Of a stretch of 5,139 nucleotides of DNA, positions 1 to 5,139 are shown piece by piece (the stretch's first letter is position 1; the number at the start of each line of letters is the position of its first letter). Source of the stretch: Spirochaeta sp. (GTDB taxonomy: Bacteria; Spirochaetota; Spirochaetia; DSM-27196; Alkalispirochaetaceae); the NCBI GenBank assembly GCA_027859055.1, contig JAQIBO010000201.1, forward strand, positions 1 to 5,139, read 5' to 3'. The notes beneath the pieces were generated by a model. The model was given only the letters and a program-made list of their open reading frames with translations. It was not told where the DNA came from and ran no database searches. The position numbers were made by a program, and so were the translations under genes.

Positions 1-1604
1 ACCTCTTTGATGTTGTTAATCACCTTGTCACGCAGCCCGTCGTCGGGGACAAAAAAGAACGACGGCGTCACCTCATTGATCAGGGCGATCGGGCCGTGCT
101 TGATCTCCGCCGCGCTGTACCCCTCGGCATGAATGTAACTCACTTCCTTAAGCTTGAGCGCCGCCTCCAGTGCCACGGGGTAGTTGATCCCGCGCCCGAG
201 AAAGAGGAAATCCTCACTGCGGGCGTACTTGTGCGCCAGCTCCTGAATCGGGGTGGTGTTGTCAAGGATCTGCTGAATCTGTTCGGGGACTTTGTCCAGG
301 GCATCGACAAACCGCAGGCCCTGCTCGTAGGAAAGATCCCGCATGCGCCCCATGATGAGGGCAAACAGGTACAGCGCCACCAGCTGACTGGTAAACGCCT
401 TGGTGGAGGCCACGGCGATCTCCGGACCGGAGTGGATATACACGCCGCCGTCGGATTCACGCGGAATGGTGGAGCCGACCACGTTGCATATGCCCAGGAC
501 GCGGCCGCCTTTGCGCTGGATCTCCCGCATCGCGTAGAGGGTGTCCGCGGTTTCTCCGGACTGGCTCATCGCGAAGTAAAGGCTCTTGCGTTCCACGATC
601 GGGTTGCGGTAACGCAGCTCGCTGGCCAGCTCGGCGTTGGCGGGAAGACGGGAGAGCGCCTCAAGCACGTACGAGGCGACCATACCGGCGTGGTAGCTGG
701 TGCCGGCGGCGAGGATCTTGATCCGGTTGATCTCCAGGAGCTCCCGGTTTGAGAGGTTGAGCCCCCCGAGGTGGCCGGTGGCGTATTCGTAGTCGATCCG
801 TCCCTGCATCGCCCGGCGAACCGATTCGACCTGTTCGAAGATCTCCTTTTCCATGAAGTGGGGAAACCCCGCCTTTTCGATCTCTTCCAGCTCCCAGCTG
901 ATCAGGTCGATCTCTTTTTGAATTGCGTTGTTCCGCAGGTCTGTGGTGGTGTAGCTGTCTGCGGTGAGGGATACCACCTCGCCGTCCTCGATGTAAATGA
1001 CCTGTTTGGTATGCGCAACGATGGCGGTCACGTCGCTGGCAAGAAACATCTCGCCGTCACCGATCCCGAGAACCAGCGGGGACCCGTTACGAGCCCCGAC
1101 GATCCGGTCTGGTTCATCGATGTGCATCGCCACGATGCCGTAGGTTCCTTTCAGGAGCGCAACCGTTTCCTTGACCGCCGTCTCCAGGTTGCCGTTGTAA
1201 AAATCCGCGACAAGATGGGCGATCACCTCCGAGTCGGTCTCACTGACAAACGTATGCCCCTCGTTTTCAAGGCGCTCCCTGAGAACCGAGTAATTCTCGA
1301 TAATTCCGTTGTGAACGATACTGACCGCCCCGGTTGGATCGATATGGGGATGGGCGTTGACGTCGGTCACGCCGCCGTGGGTTGCCCAGCGGGTGTGCCC
1401 GATACCCACATGGCCGGGAAAGTCGTCAGGGACGTGTGCCCGCAGGTCAGCGATTTTTCCGGCGCGTTTGATGAGTTCCAGGGATCCGTTGTGCGCCACG
1501 CTGATACCCGCGGAGTCATACCCGCGGTACTCAAGCCGTTTCAGCCCCTCGATCAGGATCGGCGCCGCCTGGCGCGGCCCGCAATATCCGATAATGCCAC
1601 ACAT
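1..1604 (-). CDS. glmS: Glutamine--fructose-6-phosphate aminotransferase (isomerizing), C-terminus cut by window edge
   Basis: The enzyme converts fructose-6-phosphate and glutamine to glucosamine-6-phosphate and glutamate in the cytoplasm, the first step toward UDP-GlcNAc. I translated 534 residues without a stop. The protein starts MCGIIGY, so Cys2 becomes the N-terminal nucleophile of a class II glutamine amidotransferase domain (about residues 2-215). That domain shows EYRGYDSAG (25-33), HTRWATHG (70-77), HNGIIENY, SETDSEV and GSPLVLG. After a linker with the MEKEIFEQ motif come two SIS sugar-isomerase domains with GTSYHAG, SQSGETADTL, GPEIAVASTKAFTSQ, LGRGINYPVALEAALKLKE and EIKHGP. Family members have about 610 residues, so roughly 70-75 C-terminal residues lie beyond base 1. 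The start is fixed by the need for Cys at position 2. The gene begins 8 bases after the stop of the CRP-like gene, which implies cotranscription. Identity is certain from motifs, and no frameshift was seen. Confidence 0.98.
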   Translation of the reverse strand, partial: MCGIIGYCGPRQAAPILIEGLKRLEYRGYDSAGISVAHNGSLELIKRAGKIADLRAHVPDDFPGHVGIGHTRWATHGGVTDVNAHPHIDPTGAVSIVHNGIIENYSVLRERLENEGHTFVSETDSEVIAHLVADFYNGNLETAVKETVALLKGTYGIVAMHIDEPDRIVGARNGSPLVLGIGDGEMFLASDVTAIVAHTKQVIYIEDGEVVSLTADSYTTTDLRNNAIQKEIDLISWELEEIEKAGFPHFMEKEIFEQVESVRRAMQGRIDYEYATGHLGGLNLSNRELLEINRIKILAAGTSYHAGMVASYVLEALSRLPANAELASELRYRNPIVERKSLYFAMSQSGETADTLYAMREIQRKGGRVLGICNVVGSTIPRESDGGVYIHSGPEIAVASTKAFTSQLVALYLFALIMGRMRDLSYEQGLRFVDALDKVPEQIQQILDNTTPIQELAHKYARSEDFLFLGRGINYPVALEAALKLKEVSYIHAEGYSAAEIKHGPIALINEVTPSFFFVPDDGLRDKVINNIKE

Positions 1605-1612
1605 CTGTTTTG

Positions 1613-2233
1613 CTATTCCTCCGCACCGGCCATTTTGACCAGTTTCTGTTTGTCCTTCAAACGTATCGCATTGCCGTCGATCTTACACACTCCCTGCGTC
1701 TCAAAACTGTAGAGCACCTCCCCTACCCGGTCTTTGGGCGAGGCGAGCTCCAGGGCGATCTCCTCAACGGTACGGTCAAAGGTCAGACCGCTTTCTCCCT
1801 CACCGTGTTCCATAAACCGGTTGTAGAGATTGAGCGCCATAATGCTGCGTTCGTTTTTCCGGACGAGCTGCTGGATCTGTGCGTTGGAGTTCTGCAGCCG
1901 TTTTGAGAGCTTGTCGATGACGTTCATCGCGATCATCGTATTCTTGCCGATCATCGACTCAAAGCCCTGCCGGTCAAACGACAGGAATTCAACCGTTCCC
2001 GATGCGGTTGCCGTTGCAGAGCGGGTGATGTTGGATACGATTGCCATTTCACCGAAGAAATCACCTTTTACGAGCTCCGCAAGCTGATGCACACGCCCGT
2101 CGATCGTCTTGGTGATCCGAACCACGCCGGCCTGGATGATATACATCTTGTCTCCCGACTGGCCTTCTTCAAAAATGACCGTACCGTCCCGGACCGTCTG
2201 GCCATATTTCTCAAAAAGGGGGTTTTCCGACAC
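1613..2233 (-). CDS. CRP/FNR-family regulator with cyclic-nucleotide-binding domain
   Basis: Predicted cytoplasmic cNMP-sensing transcription factor of 206 residues, a usual CRP-family length. The N-terminal beta-roll (about 10-95) contains GTVIFEEGQSGDKMYII and the phosphate-binding cassette FGEMAIVSNITRSATATA. Glu62, Arg71 and Ser72 sit where cAMP-binding members hold ribose and phosphate, so ligand binding is plausible. A helix at about 98-135 fits the dimer helix. Residues about 150-200 align with the family's winged helix-turn-helix (EEIALELASPKDRVGEVL, then a wing ending in IRLKD). The usual R-E-x-V-S-R recognition-helix pattern is absent, so the DNA target, or DNA binding itself, is uncertain. 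A GTG start at 2233 is preferred to an in-frame ATG at 2263, because GGAGG lies 6 bases before the GTG and the protein then starts MSENPLFEKYG as family members often do. There is no FNR-type cysteine cluster. glmS follows after 8 bases. Ligand and regulon are unknown. Confidence 0.9.
   Translation of the reverse strand: MSENPLFEKYGQTVRDGTVIFEEGQSGDKMYIIQAGVVRITKTIDGRVHQLAELVKGDFFGEMAIVSNITRSATATASGTVEFLSFDRQGFESMIGKNTMIAMNVIDKLSKRLQNSNAQIQQLVRKNERSIMALNLYNRFMEHGEGESGLTFDRTVEEIALELASPKDRVGEVLYSFETQGVCKIDGNAIRLKDKQKLVKMAGAEE
1618..1622 (-). promoter_or_regulatory. Shine-Dalgarno sequence of glmS
   Basis: GGAGG on the minus strand lies inside the last codons of the upstream regulator gene, 13 bases before the glmS ATG. 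This spacing is longer than the usual 5-9 bases. The start is nevertheless secure because the catalytic Cys must directly follow Met. The overlap with the upstream reading frame suggests that translation of glmS is linked to that of the regulator. Confidence 0.6.
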
Positions 2234-2239
2234 GATTTT

Positions 2240-2244
2240 CCTCC
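2240..2244 (-). promoter_or_regulatory. Shine-Dalgarno sequence that decides the GTG start of the regulator
   Basis: GGAGG on the minus strand is followed by a 6-base spacer (AAAATC) and GTG. The upstream ATG at 2263 has no comparable site at a suitable distance. Choosing the GTG removes ten residues (MLLAHRWRKI) that do not look like a CRP-family N-terminus. Confidence 0.75.
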
Positions 2245-2334
2245 ATCTATGTGCCAACAGCATCGCAGATCGGAGGTGTCTTCCGCAAGCAGCAGCGCGT
2301 TTTTACCTGTCTGTCTCTGTAGAACGTTGAATCG

Positions 2335-2340
2335 AAGGAG
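2335..2340 (+). promoter_or_regulatory. Shine-Dalgarno sequence of the lipoprotein gene
   Basis: AAGGAG lies 6 bases upstream of the ATG at 2347, an ideal arrangement. It supports this start even though it gives the signal peptide an unusually long N-terminal region. Confidence 0.8.
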
Positions 2341-2346
2341 TATTCC

Positions 2347-3444
2347 ATGACAGGACGATCTTGCGGGGAGCGGACGGGAGACTACCGGGACGGTGGGCCG
2401 GGGAGACGGGAAAAACGGTCGGTACGGGCCACGGTGATCGCTGTGGCTCTGGTGGTGGTGTTGGTTGGTGCGTGTGCCGGGTGTGGTCCCCAGTCAAAAC
2501 TGCCGGACATGATTCAGGGGGACTGGGTGCCGCCGATGCTCTCTGCGGTAACCGCGCGGTCGCCCCGGGTGGTTGCTCTGGAGTTTGACAAACCGGTGCG
2601 CCTTCTGGAGGCGGCGATCCACCCGCCGATCGCAATTGACGAGACGCGCTGGCACGACAATGCCCTGGAGTTGCGAGGAGCGACCGACTTTCTGGCCAGT
2701 GTGGAGTACTGGATCGACGCGCGCGTTGAGGACGAGTCGGGAAATATTTCCTCGGTGCTGGTGAGCGTCTACGGCCTCAACGAAGACCTCCCGGAGATCA
2801 GGATCAACGAGTTTGTGTGCGAGGGGTCGGGATCACACCCGGACTGGGTGGAGTTGAAGGTCCTGTCCGGCGGAAATGTCGCCGGGCTGTGCCTCTACGA
2901 GGGTGGTCCCAACATCTGGGACAGTCGCAAAGTGCTTCCCGCGCTGGAGGTGGCCGTCGGTGACTACGTGGTGGTGCATTTCAAGCCGGAGGTGGTACCG
3001 GAAGAGGTGGACGAGACGACCGATCCCGCGGAAAGCGGCGGTCTGGACGTGCACCCGGAAGCGTGGGATTTCTGGGTTCGCGGTGGCGACGGCATCCCCA
3101 ACACGACCGGCGCGCTGACGCTCACGGCGTTTCCCGGCGGCCCCGCTCTGGATGCCGTGTTGTACACAACCAAACGGTACGACCCCGACGACGACAAACG
3201 CGGCTTCGGACTGGCGTCTCAACTGGAGATCTTTGAAGACGTGGTCGCCGCCGGAGGGTGGCAGATCGCCGGGGAGTTTGTGATTCCCGAGGACGGCCTG
3301 GACCCGGAGGACAGCACCGCCACGCGCTCGATCGCACGCGACCCCGCCGGGGTCGATACGGATACCGCCGCGGACTGGCATATCACCCCGACAAGCGGCG
3401 CCAGCCCGGGGTCGGAGAACACCACCGAGGTGTACGTGCCGTGA
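2347..3444 (+). CDS. Predicted lipoprotein with Ig-like and lamin-tail-like (LTD) domains
   Basis: Probably an exported, membrane-anchored protein of 365 residues with no known enzymatic role. A basic N-terminal region (1-28, many Arg) leads to a hydrophobic stretch, VIAVALVVVLVGAC (30-43). VGAC fits a lipobox with Cys43 as the lipidated residue; Cys46 is a weaker alternative. Residues about 62-142 have the beta-strand pattern of a bacterial Ig-like domain (VVALEFDKPV near 75-84, then YWIDARVEDESGN). From about 150, IRINEF followed by HPDWVELKV, and later GDYVVVHF, match the opening of lamin-tail domains. The end, DWHITPTSGASPGSEN, resembles the usual LTD close. An acidic stretch, VPEEVDETTDPAES, interrupts the LTD. 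There are no repeats or membrane spans beyond the signal. The gene stands alone on its strand, divergent from the regulator and convergent with trxA. The lipobox and LTD calls are by eye. Function is unknown, and a cell-surface binding or structural role is only inference. Confidence 0.85.
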   Translation: MTGRSCGERTGDYRDGGPGRREKRSVRATVIAVALVVVLVGACAGCGPQSKLPDMIQGDWVPPMLSAVTARSPRVVALEFDKPVRLLEAAIHPPIAIDETRWHDNALELRGATDFLASVEYWIDARVEDESGNISSVLVSVYGLNEDLPEIRINEFVCEGSGSHPDWVELKVLSGGNVAGLCLYEGGPNIWDSRKVLPALEVAVGDYVVVHFKPEVVPEEVDETTDPAESGGLDVHPEAWDFWVRGGDGIPNTTGALTLTAFPGGPALDAVLYTTKRYDPDDDKRGFGLASQLEIFEDVVAAGGWQIAGEFVIPEDGLDPEDSTATRSIARDPAGVDTDTAADWHITPTSGASPGSENTTEVYVP

Positions 3445-3446
3445 GG

Positions 3447-3469
3447 GTGGTGGCGCCGCCGGCGCTCAC
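3447..3469. terminator. GC-rich hairpin between convergent genes, possible terminator
   Basis: The arms GCGCC (3453-3457) and GGCGC (3461-3465) close a GCC loop. GTGG (3447-3450) can extend the stem by pairing with TCAC (3466-3469) across a two-base bulge. It lies in the 38-base gap between the lipoprotein stop and the trxA stop and could serve both strands. No run of T follows directly on either strand, so it is not a standard intrinsic terminator. Confidence 0.3.
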
Positions 3470-3482
3470 AGCACAGGAGTTT

Positions 3483-3803
3483 TCAAAGCAGGTGCGGCTG
3501 AACGAACTCCAGGATCGTATCCTTGGGCGCCGCCCCGATGTGTTCGCCGACGATCTCGCCGTTCTTGAACAGGAGCAGCGTCGGAATGCTGACCACGTTG
3601 TAGCGCATCGCCAGGTCGCCTTCTTCGTCAACGTTCACCCGGGCAACCGAGAGGGAGCCGTCGTATTCACCGGCGAGCTCCTCGAGGACCGGCTCCATCA
3701 TTTTGCACGGCATGCACCACTCCGCCCAGAAATCCACCAGAACCGGGTGGTCCGACTCGAGCACCTGCGATTCAAAACTGTCCTGTTGCGCGTCAAATTT
3801 CAT
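3483..3803 (-). CDS. trxA: Thioredoxin with WCMPCK active site
   Basis: Small cytoplasmic thiol-disulfide reductant of 106 residues, the normal length for a single-domain thioredoxin. The fold's key positions are present: the buried Asp24, Trp26, the active site WCMPCK with Cys30 and Cys33, the cis-proline in SIPT (Pro74), and Gly90 near the C-terminus. The first variable residue between the cysteines is Met31 instead of the usual Gly, which could shift redox potential or partner choice. The rest (DFWAEWC, VNVDEE, TLLLFKNGE) is ordinary for thioredoxin and unlike the DsbA, TlpA or glutaredoxin types. No signal peptide is seen. It follows trpA after 39 bases on the same strand. No Shine-Dalgarno sequence precedes the ATG, but a promoter-like sequence does. 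The start fits the family N-terminus, and no better downstream start exists before the active site. The symbol trxA is by family; paralogues elsewhere cannot be excluded. Confidence 0.95.
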   Translation of the reverse strand: MKFDAQQDSFESQVLESDHPVLVDFWAEWCMPCKMMEPVLEELAGEYDGSLSVARVNVDEEGDLAMRYNVVSIPTLLLFKNGEIVGEHIGAAPKDTILEFVQPHLL

Positions 3804-3809
3804 TAACTT

Positions 3810-3838
3810 AGAGTACGAATACCGCGCGGCCGGGTCAA
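3810..3838 (-). promoter_or_regulatory. Candidate sigma-70 promoter for trxA, possibly giving a leaderless mRNA
   Basis: Minus-strand TTGACC (3838-3833) is a 5/6 match to the -35 consensus. After a 17-base spacer comes TACTCT (3815-3810), a weak 3/6 match to the -10. Transcription would start about at the A of the trxA ATG (3803), which agrees with the absence of a ribosome binding site there. trxA could also be read through from trpBA. The weak -10 keeps confidence low. Confidence 0.4.
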
Positions 3839-3842
3839 CTTC

Positions 3843-4634
3843 TTACCCGCCGGATACGCCGGCCAGCGTGGCGGTGCGTTGTCGAATCGCGTCGTAGACC
3901 GATCTCCCCGCTGCCACGGCGGATTCGACCTCCCGGACAAACGCGGAGCCGATCACCACCGCATCGGCGTAGCGCAGCACCGCGGTAACCTGTTCCACCG
4001 AGGAGATCCCAAACCCGGCAACCACCCGGGCGTGGTCTGTGGCGAGGGACTGGAGGAAGGCGATGTTTTCTTCACCGATCTCCGTGTACGCGCCGGTGGT
4101 TCCCCGCCGCAGCGAGGCGTAAATGTACCGGGTGCCCGCCGCGCGGGTCAGTTCGACCCGGGCCGGCGACGCGCCAAGGGCGATAACCGGTACGATTTCC
4201 ACGCCGTGGCGGCGCCCGGCCGCATACAGCCCCTCGTCGGAGTCGATAGGAAGGTCGGGAACGATCAGACCGGCTACACCGACCTCCGCGGCGGTGGCGA
4301 CAAACGCGTCCACCCCGCGGGCAAAGACCGGTGAGGCGTAGCTCATGACAAACACCTCCACGCTGCTCTCAACGGAGGCGGCGTAGGAGAGAATCTCTGA
4401 GACGAATTTCCAGCCCGCGGCAAGGCGAAATCCCGCGTCGAGGGCGCGCGCCGAGGCGCCCTGAATGGTGGGACCGTCGGCGGTGGGGTCGCTGAAGGGA
4501 AACTGCACCTCCAGGTAGGTGGTGCCGCCGTCGATCATCGCCCGGGCGACGGAGAAGCTGGTGTCGCGATCCGGGAAAAAGGGAATCATGTGGGTCATCA
4601 GTGTGTTTGGGGGCATCGGTGCGTTGGGTGCCAT
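3843..4634 (-). CDS. trpA: Tryptophan synthase alpha subunit
   Basis: The alpha subunit cleaves indole-3-glycerol phosphate to indole and glyceraldehyde-3-phosphate and passes indole to TrpB. The 263 residues form the family's TIM barrel. Catalytic Glu42 and Asp53 (equivalent to Glu49 and Asp60 of the enteric enzyme) lie in LEVQFPFSDPTADGPTIQ. Loop 6 is present as RRGTTGA (176-182), with the phosphate-binding GFGIS (207-211) and GSAFV (229-233). The N-terminus is short: only about a dozen residues (MAPNAPMPPNT) precede LMTHMIPFFPD, where enteric TrpA has a longer leading helix. The second barrel motif reads EVQFPFSDP rather than ELGIPFSDP. Both suggest a divergent TrpA branch. The ATG at 4634 is preferred, with GGAGG 7 bases upstream; a GTG one codon earlier (4637) is possible but only 4 bases from that site. 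The start shares one base with the trpB stop (TGATG), implying translational coupling. trxA follows. Confidence 0.97.
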   Translation of the reverse strand: MAPNAPMPPNTLMTHMIPFFPDRDTSFSVARAMIDGGTTYLEVQFPFSDPTADGPTIQGASARALDAGFRLAAGWKFVSEILSYAASVESSVEVFVMSYASPVFARGVDAFVATAAEVGVAGLIVPDLPIDSDEGLYAAGRRHGVEIVPVIALGASPARVELTRAAGTRYIYASLRRGTTGAYTEIGEENIAFLQSLATDHARVVAGFGISSVEQVTAVLRYADAVVIGSAFVREVESAVAAGRSVYDAIRQRTATLAGVSGG

Positions 4635-5139
4635 CACTGCTCCTCCGACGCGATCGCGTCTGCCTCAGTCAGAAGAAACTCCCGCCACGGCCCGGGGGTC
4701 AGGTTCCGCGCGGTGATAAAGAGGTCCTTGTCACCGCGGCCGCTCATATTGACCACCACCGTCGCCTCCGGAGGCAATGCGGCGGCCAGTTGCATCGCCT
4801 GCCAGCCGCCGTGGGCGGACTCCAGCGCAAACACGATGCCCTCATTACGGGCAAAGAACTTCAGCGCCTGTAACGCCTCGTCATCGGTGGCGCGGTGAAA
4901 CTCTATCCGGCCGGCGCTACCGAGCGCGGCGAGTTGCGGTCCGATACCGGGATAGTCCAGCCCGGCGGAAACGGAGTGGGTCTCCTGGACCTGTCCGTCC
5001 TCGTCGAGGAGAAAGAGCGACTTGTACCCCTGCACGATTCCCGGTCTGCCCAGGCCGTTCATCCGGGCGGCGTGATCGCCGATTGCCCCGCCGCGGCCCC
5101 CCGCTTCAACGCCGATAAGGCGGGGTGTCGCCTCGTCGA
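4634..5139 (-). CDS. trpB: Tryptophan synthase beta subunit, N-terminal part cut by window edge
   Basis: The PLP-dependent beta subunit joins indole and serine to make tryptophan, in complex with TrpA. The last 167 residues are present; the PLP lysine and the GGGSNA phosphate loop lie outside the window. What remains is diagnostic: LIGVEAGGRGG at the left edge, THSVSAGLDYPGIGP (fragment residues 53-67), EGIVFALESAH with the PLP-facing Glu, and NMSGRGDKD with the Ser that contacts the pyridine nitrogen. The GLDYPGIGP motif marks the classical TrpB1 type rather than TrpB2. About 29 residues follow GRGDKD, longer than the roughly 14 in the enteric protein; the tail (LFITARNLTPGPWREF onward) is ordinary-looking and in frame. 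The ATG at 5062 is internal, since the open frame and family similarity continue to the edge. The stop overlaps the trpA start. Other trp genes may lie upstream. Confidence 0.97.
   Translation of the reverse strand, partial: DEATPRLIGVEAGGRGGAIGDHAARMNGLGRPGIVQGYKSLFLLDEDGQVQETHSVSAGLDYPGIGPQLAALGSAGRIEFHRATDDEALQALKFFARNEGIVFALESAHGGWQAMQLAAALPPEATVVVNMSGRGDKDLFITARNLTPGPWREFLLTEADAIASEEQ
4642..4646 (-). promoter_or_regulatory. Shine-Dalgarno sequence of trpA within the end of trpB
   Basis: Minus-strand GGAGG lies in the last codons of trpB. It is 7 bases before the ATG at 4634 and 4 bases before the alternative GTG at 4637, which favours the ATG. Its position inside trpB fits coupled, near-equimolar synthesis of the two subunits. 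Confidence 0.7.

Larger units (their letters stand above)
2234..2346. promoter_or_regulatory. Divergent intergenic region between regulator/glmS and the lipoprotein gene
   Basis: These 113 bases must carry the promoters of both flanking transcripts. No strong sigma-70 promoter can be read. A weak candidate -10 for the regulator is TAAAAA on the minus strand at 2305-2300, without a good -35. On the plus strand a short repeat, CTGTCTGTCTCTGT (2307-2320), sits just upstream of the lipoprotein ribosome binding site. I saw no TGTGA-N6-TCACA CRP-type palindrome, so autoregulation by the adjacent regulator is not supported by a recognisable site. Confidence 0.45.

Noticed and set aside
1605..1612. 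A glmS ribozyme or leader riboswitch upstream of glmS.
   Set aside because: Only 8 bases separate glmS from the upstream coding sequence, so there is no room for the ribozyme fold.
771..1712. A 313-codon open frame on the plus strand, with another of 218 codons at 96-752, both antisense to glmS.
   Set aside because: glmS on the other strand is unmistakable and continuous across this region. The antisense translations show no family motifs and are explained by GC-rich codon use that leaves few stops.
2234..2263. ATG at 2263 as the start of the CRP-like gene, adding ten residues.
   Set aside because: The GTG at 2233 has GGAGG at ideal spacing and gives the expected family N-terminus; the added residues include the translated Shine-Dalgarno itself.
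2833..3381. A 182-codon minus-strand open frame opposite the lipoprotein gene.
   Set aside because: It has no recognisable motif and no good ribosome binding site, while the plus-strand frame has an ideal Shine-Dalgarno, a signal peptide and domain-like content.
3258..3806. A plus-strand open frame running from the lipoprotein gene across trxA.
   Set aside because: It overlaps two convincing genes, its sequence is low-complexity Arg/Gly/Asp shadow, and it would be antisense to a clear thioredoxin.
3804..3842. A small gene or attenuator between trpA and trxA.
   Set aside because: The gap is 39 bases with no open frame, no ribosome binding site and no convincing hairpin followed by T residues.
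3879..4334. A 151-codon plus-strand open frame opposite trpA.
   Set aside because: The translation resembles no family and mirrors the conserved trpA frame.

Overview
This is a compact, GC-rich bacterial chromosomal window with no stretch over about 115 bases free of genes. It holds six protein genes, five on the minus strand and one on the plus strand. Two are cut by the window edges: glmS loses its C-terminus at the left, and trpB loses its N-terminal part at the right. No tRNA, rRNA, insertion sequence, CRISPR array or clear mobile element was seen. The organism cannot be fixed from the sequence. The cyclic-nucleotide-binding regulator, the lipoprotein with a lamin-tail-like domain and the base composition would fit a free-living spirochaete (Spirochaeta-like). 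That is an impression from family resemblance, not a proof.

Left block (1-2233, minus strand): a CRP/FNR-type regulator starts at a GTG at 2233 and is followed after 8 bases by glmS, which makes glucosamine-6-phosphate for peptidoglycan and other amino-sugar polymers. The spacing implies one transcript, so a putative cyclic-nucleotide sensor is made together with the entry enzyme of cell-wall sugar synthesis. No gene-sized room exists between them for a glmS ribozyme.

Middle (2234-3444): a 113-base divergent intergenic region separates the regulator from a plus-strand gene for a predicted secreted lipoprotein of 365 residues. The lipoprotein has an Ig-like segment followed by a lamin-tail-like (LTD) domain. 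It ends convergently with trxA, with only 38 bases and a GC-rich hairpin between them.

Right block (3483-5139, minus strand): trpB (partial), trpA and trxA run in that order. trpB and trpA overlap and are surely translationally coupled, giving the two subunits of tryptophan synthase. trxA follows trpA after 39 bases. It has no visible Shine-Dalgarno sequence but does have a promoter-like sequence placed so that transcription could begin at or next to its ATG.

Most of the window is conserved metabolism. The points worth a second look are the regulator-glmS pairing, the thioredoxin with a WCMPCK active site and possible leaderless expression, the short-N-terminus variant of TrpA, and the poorly characterised LTD lipoprotein. 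I found no convincing novel multi-gene system.
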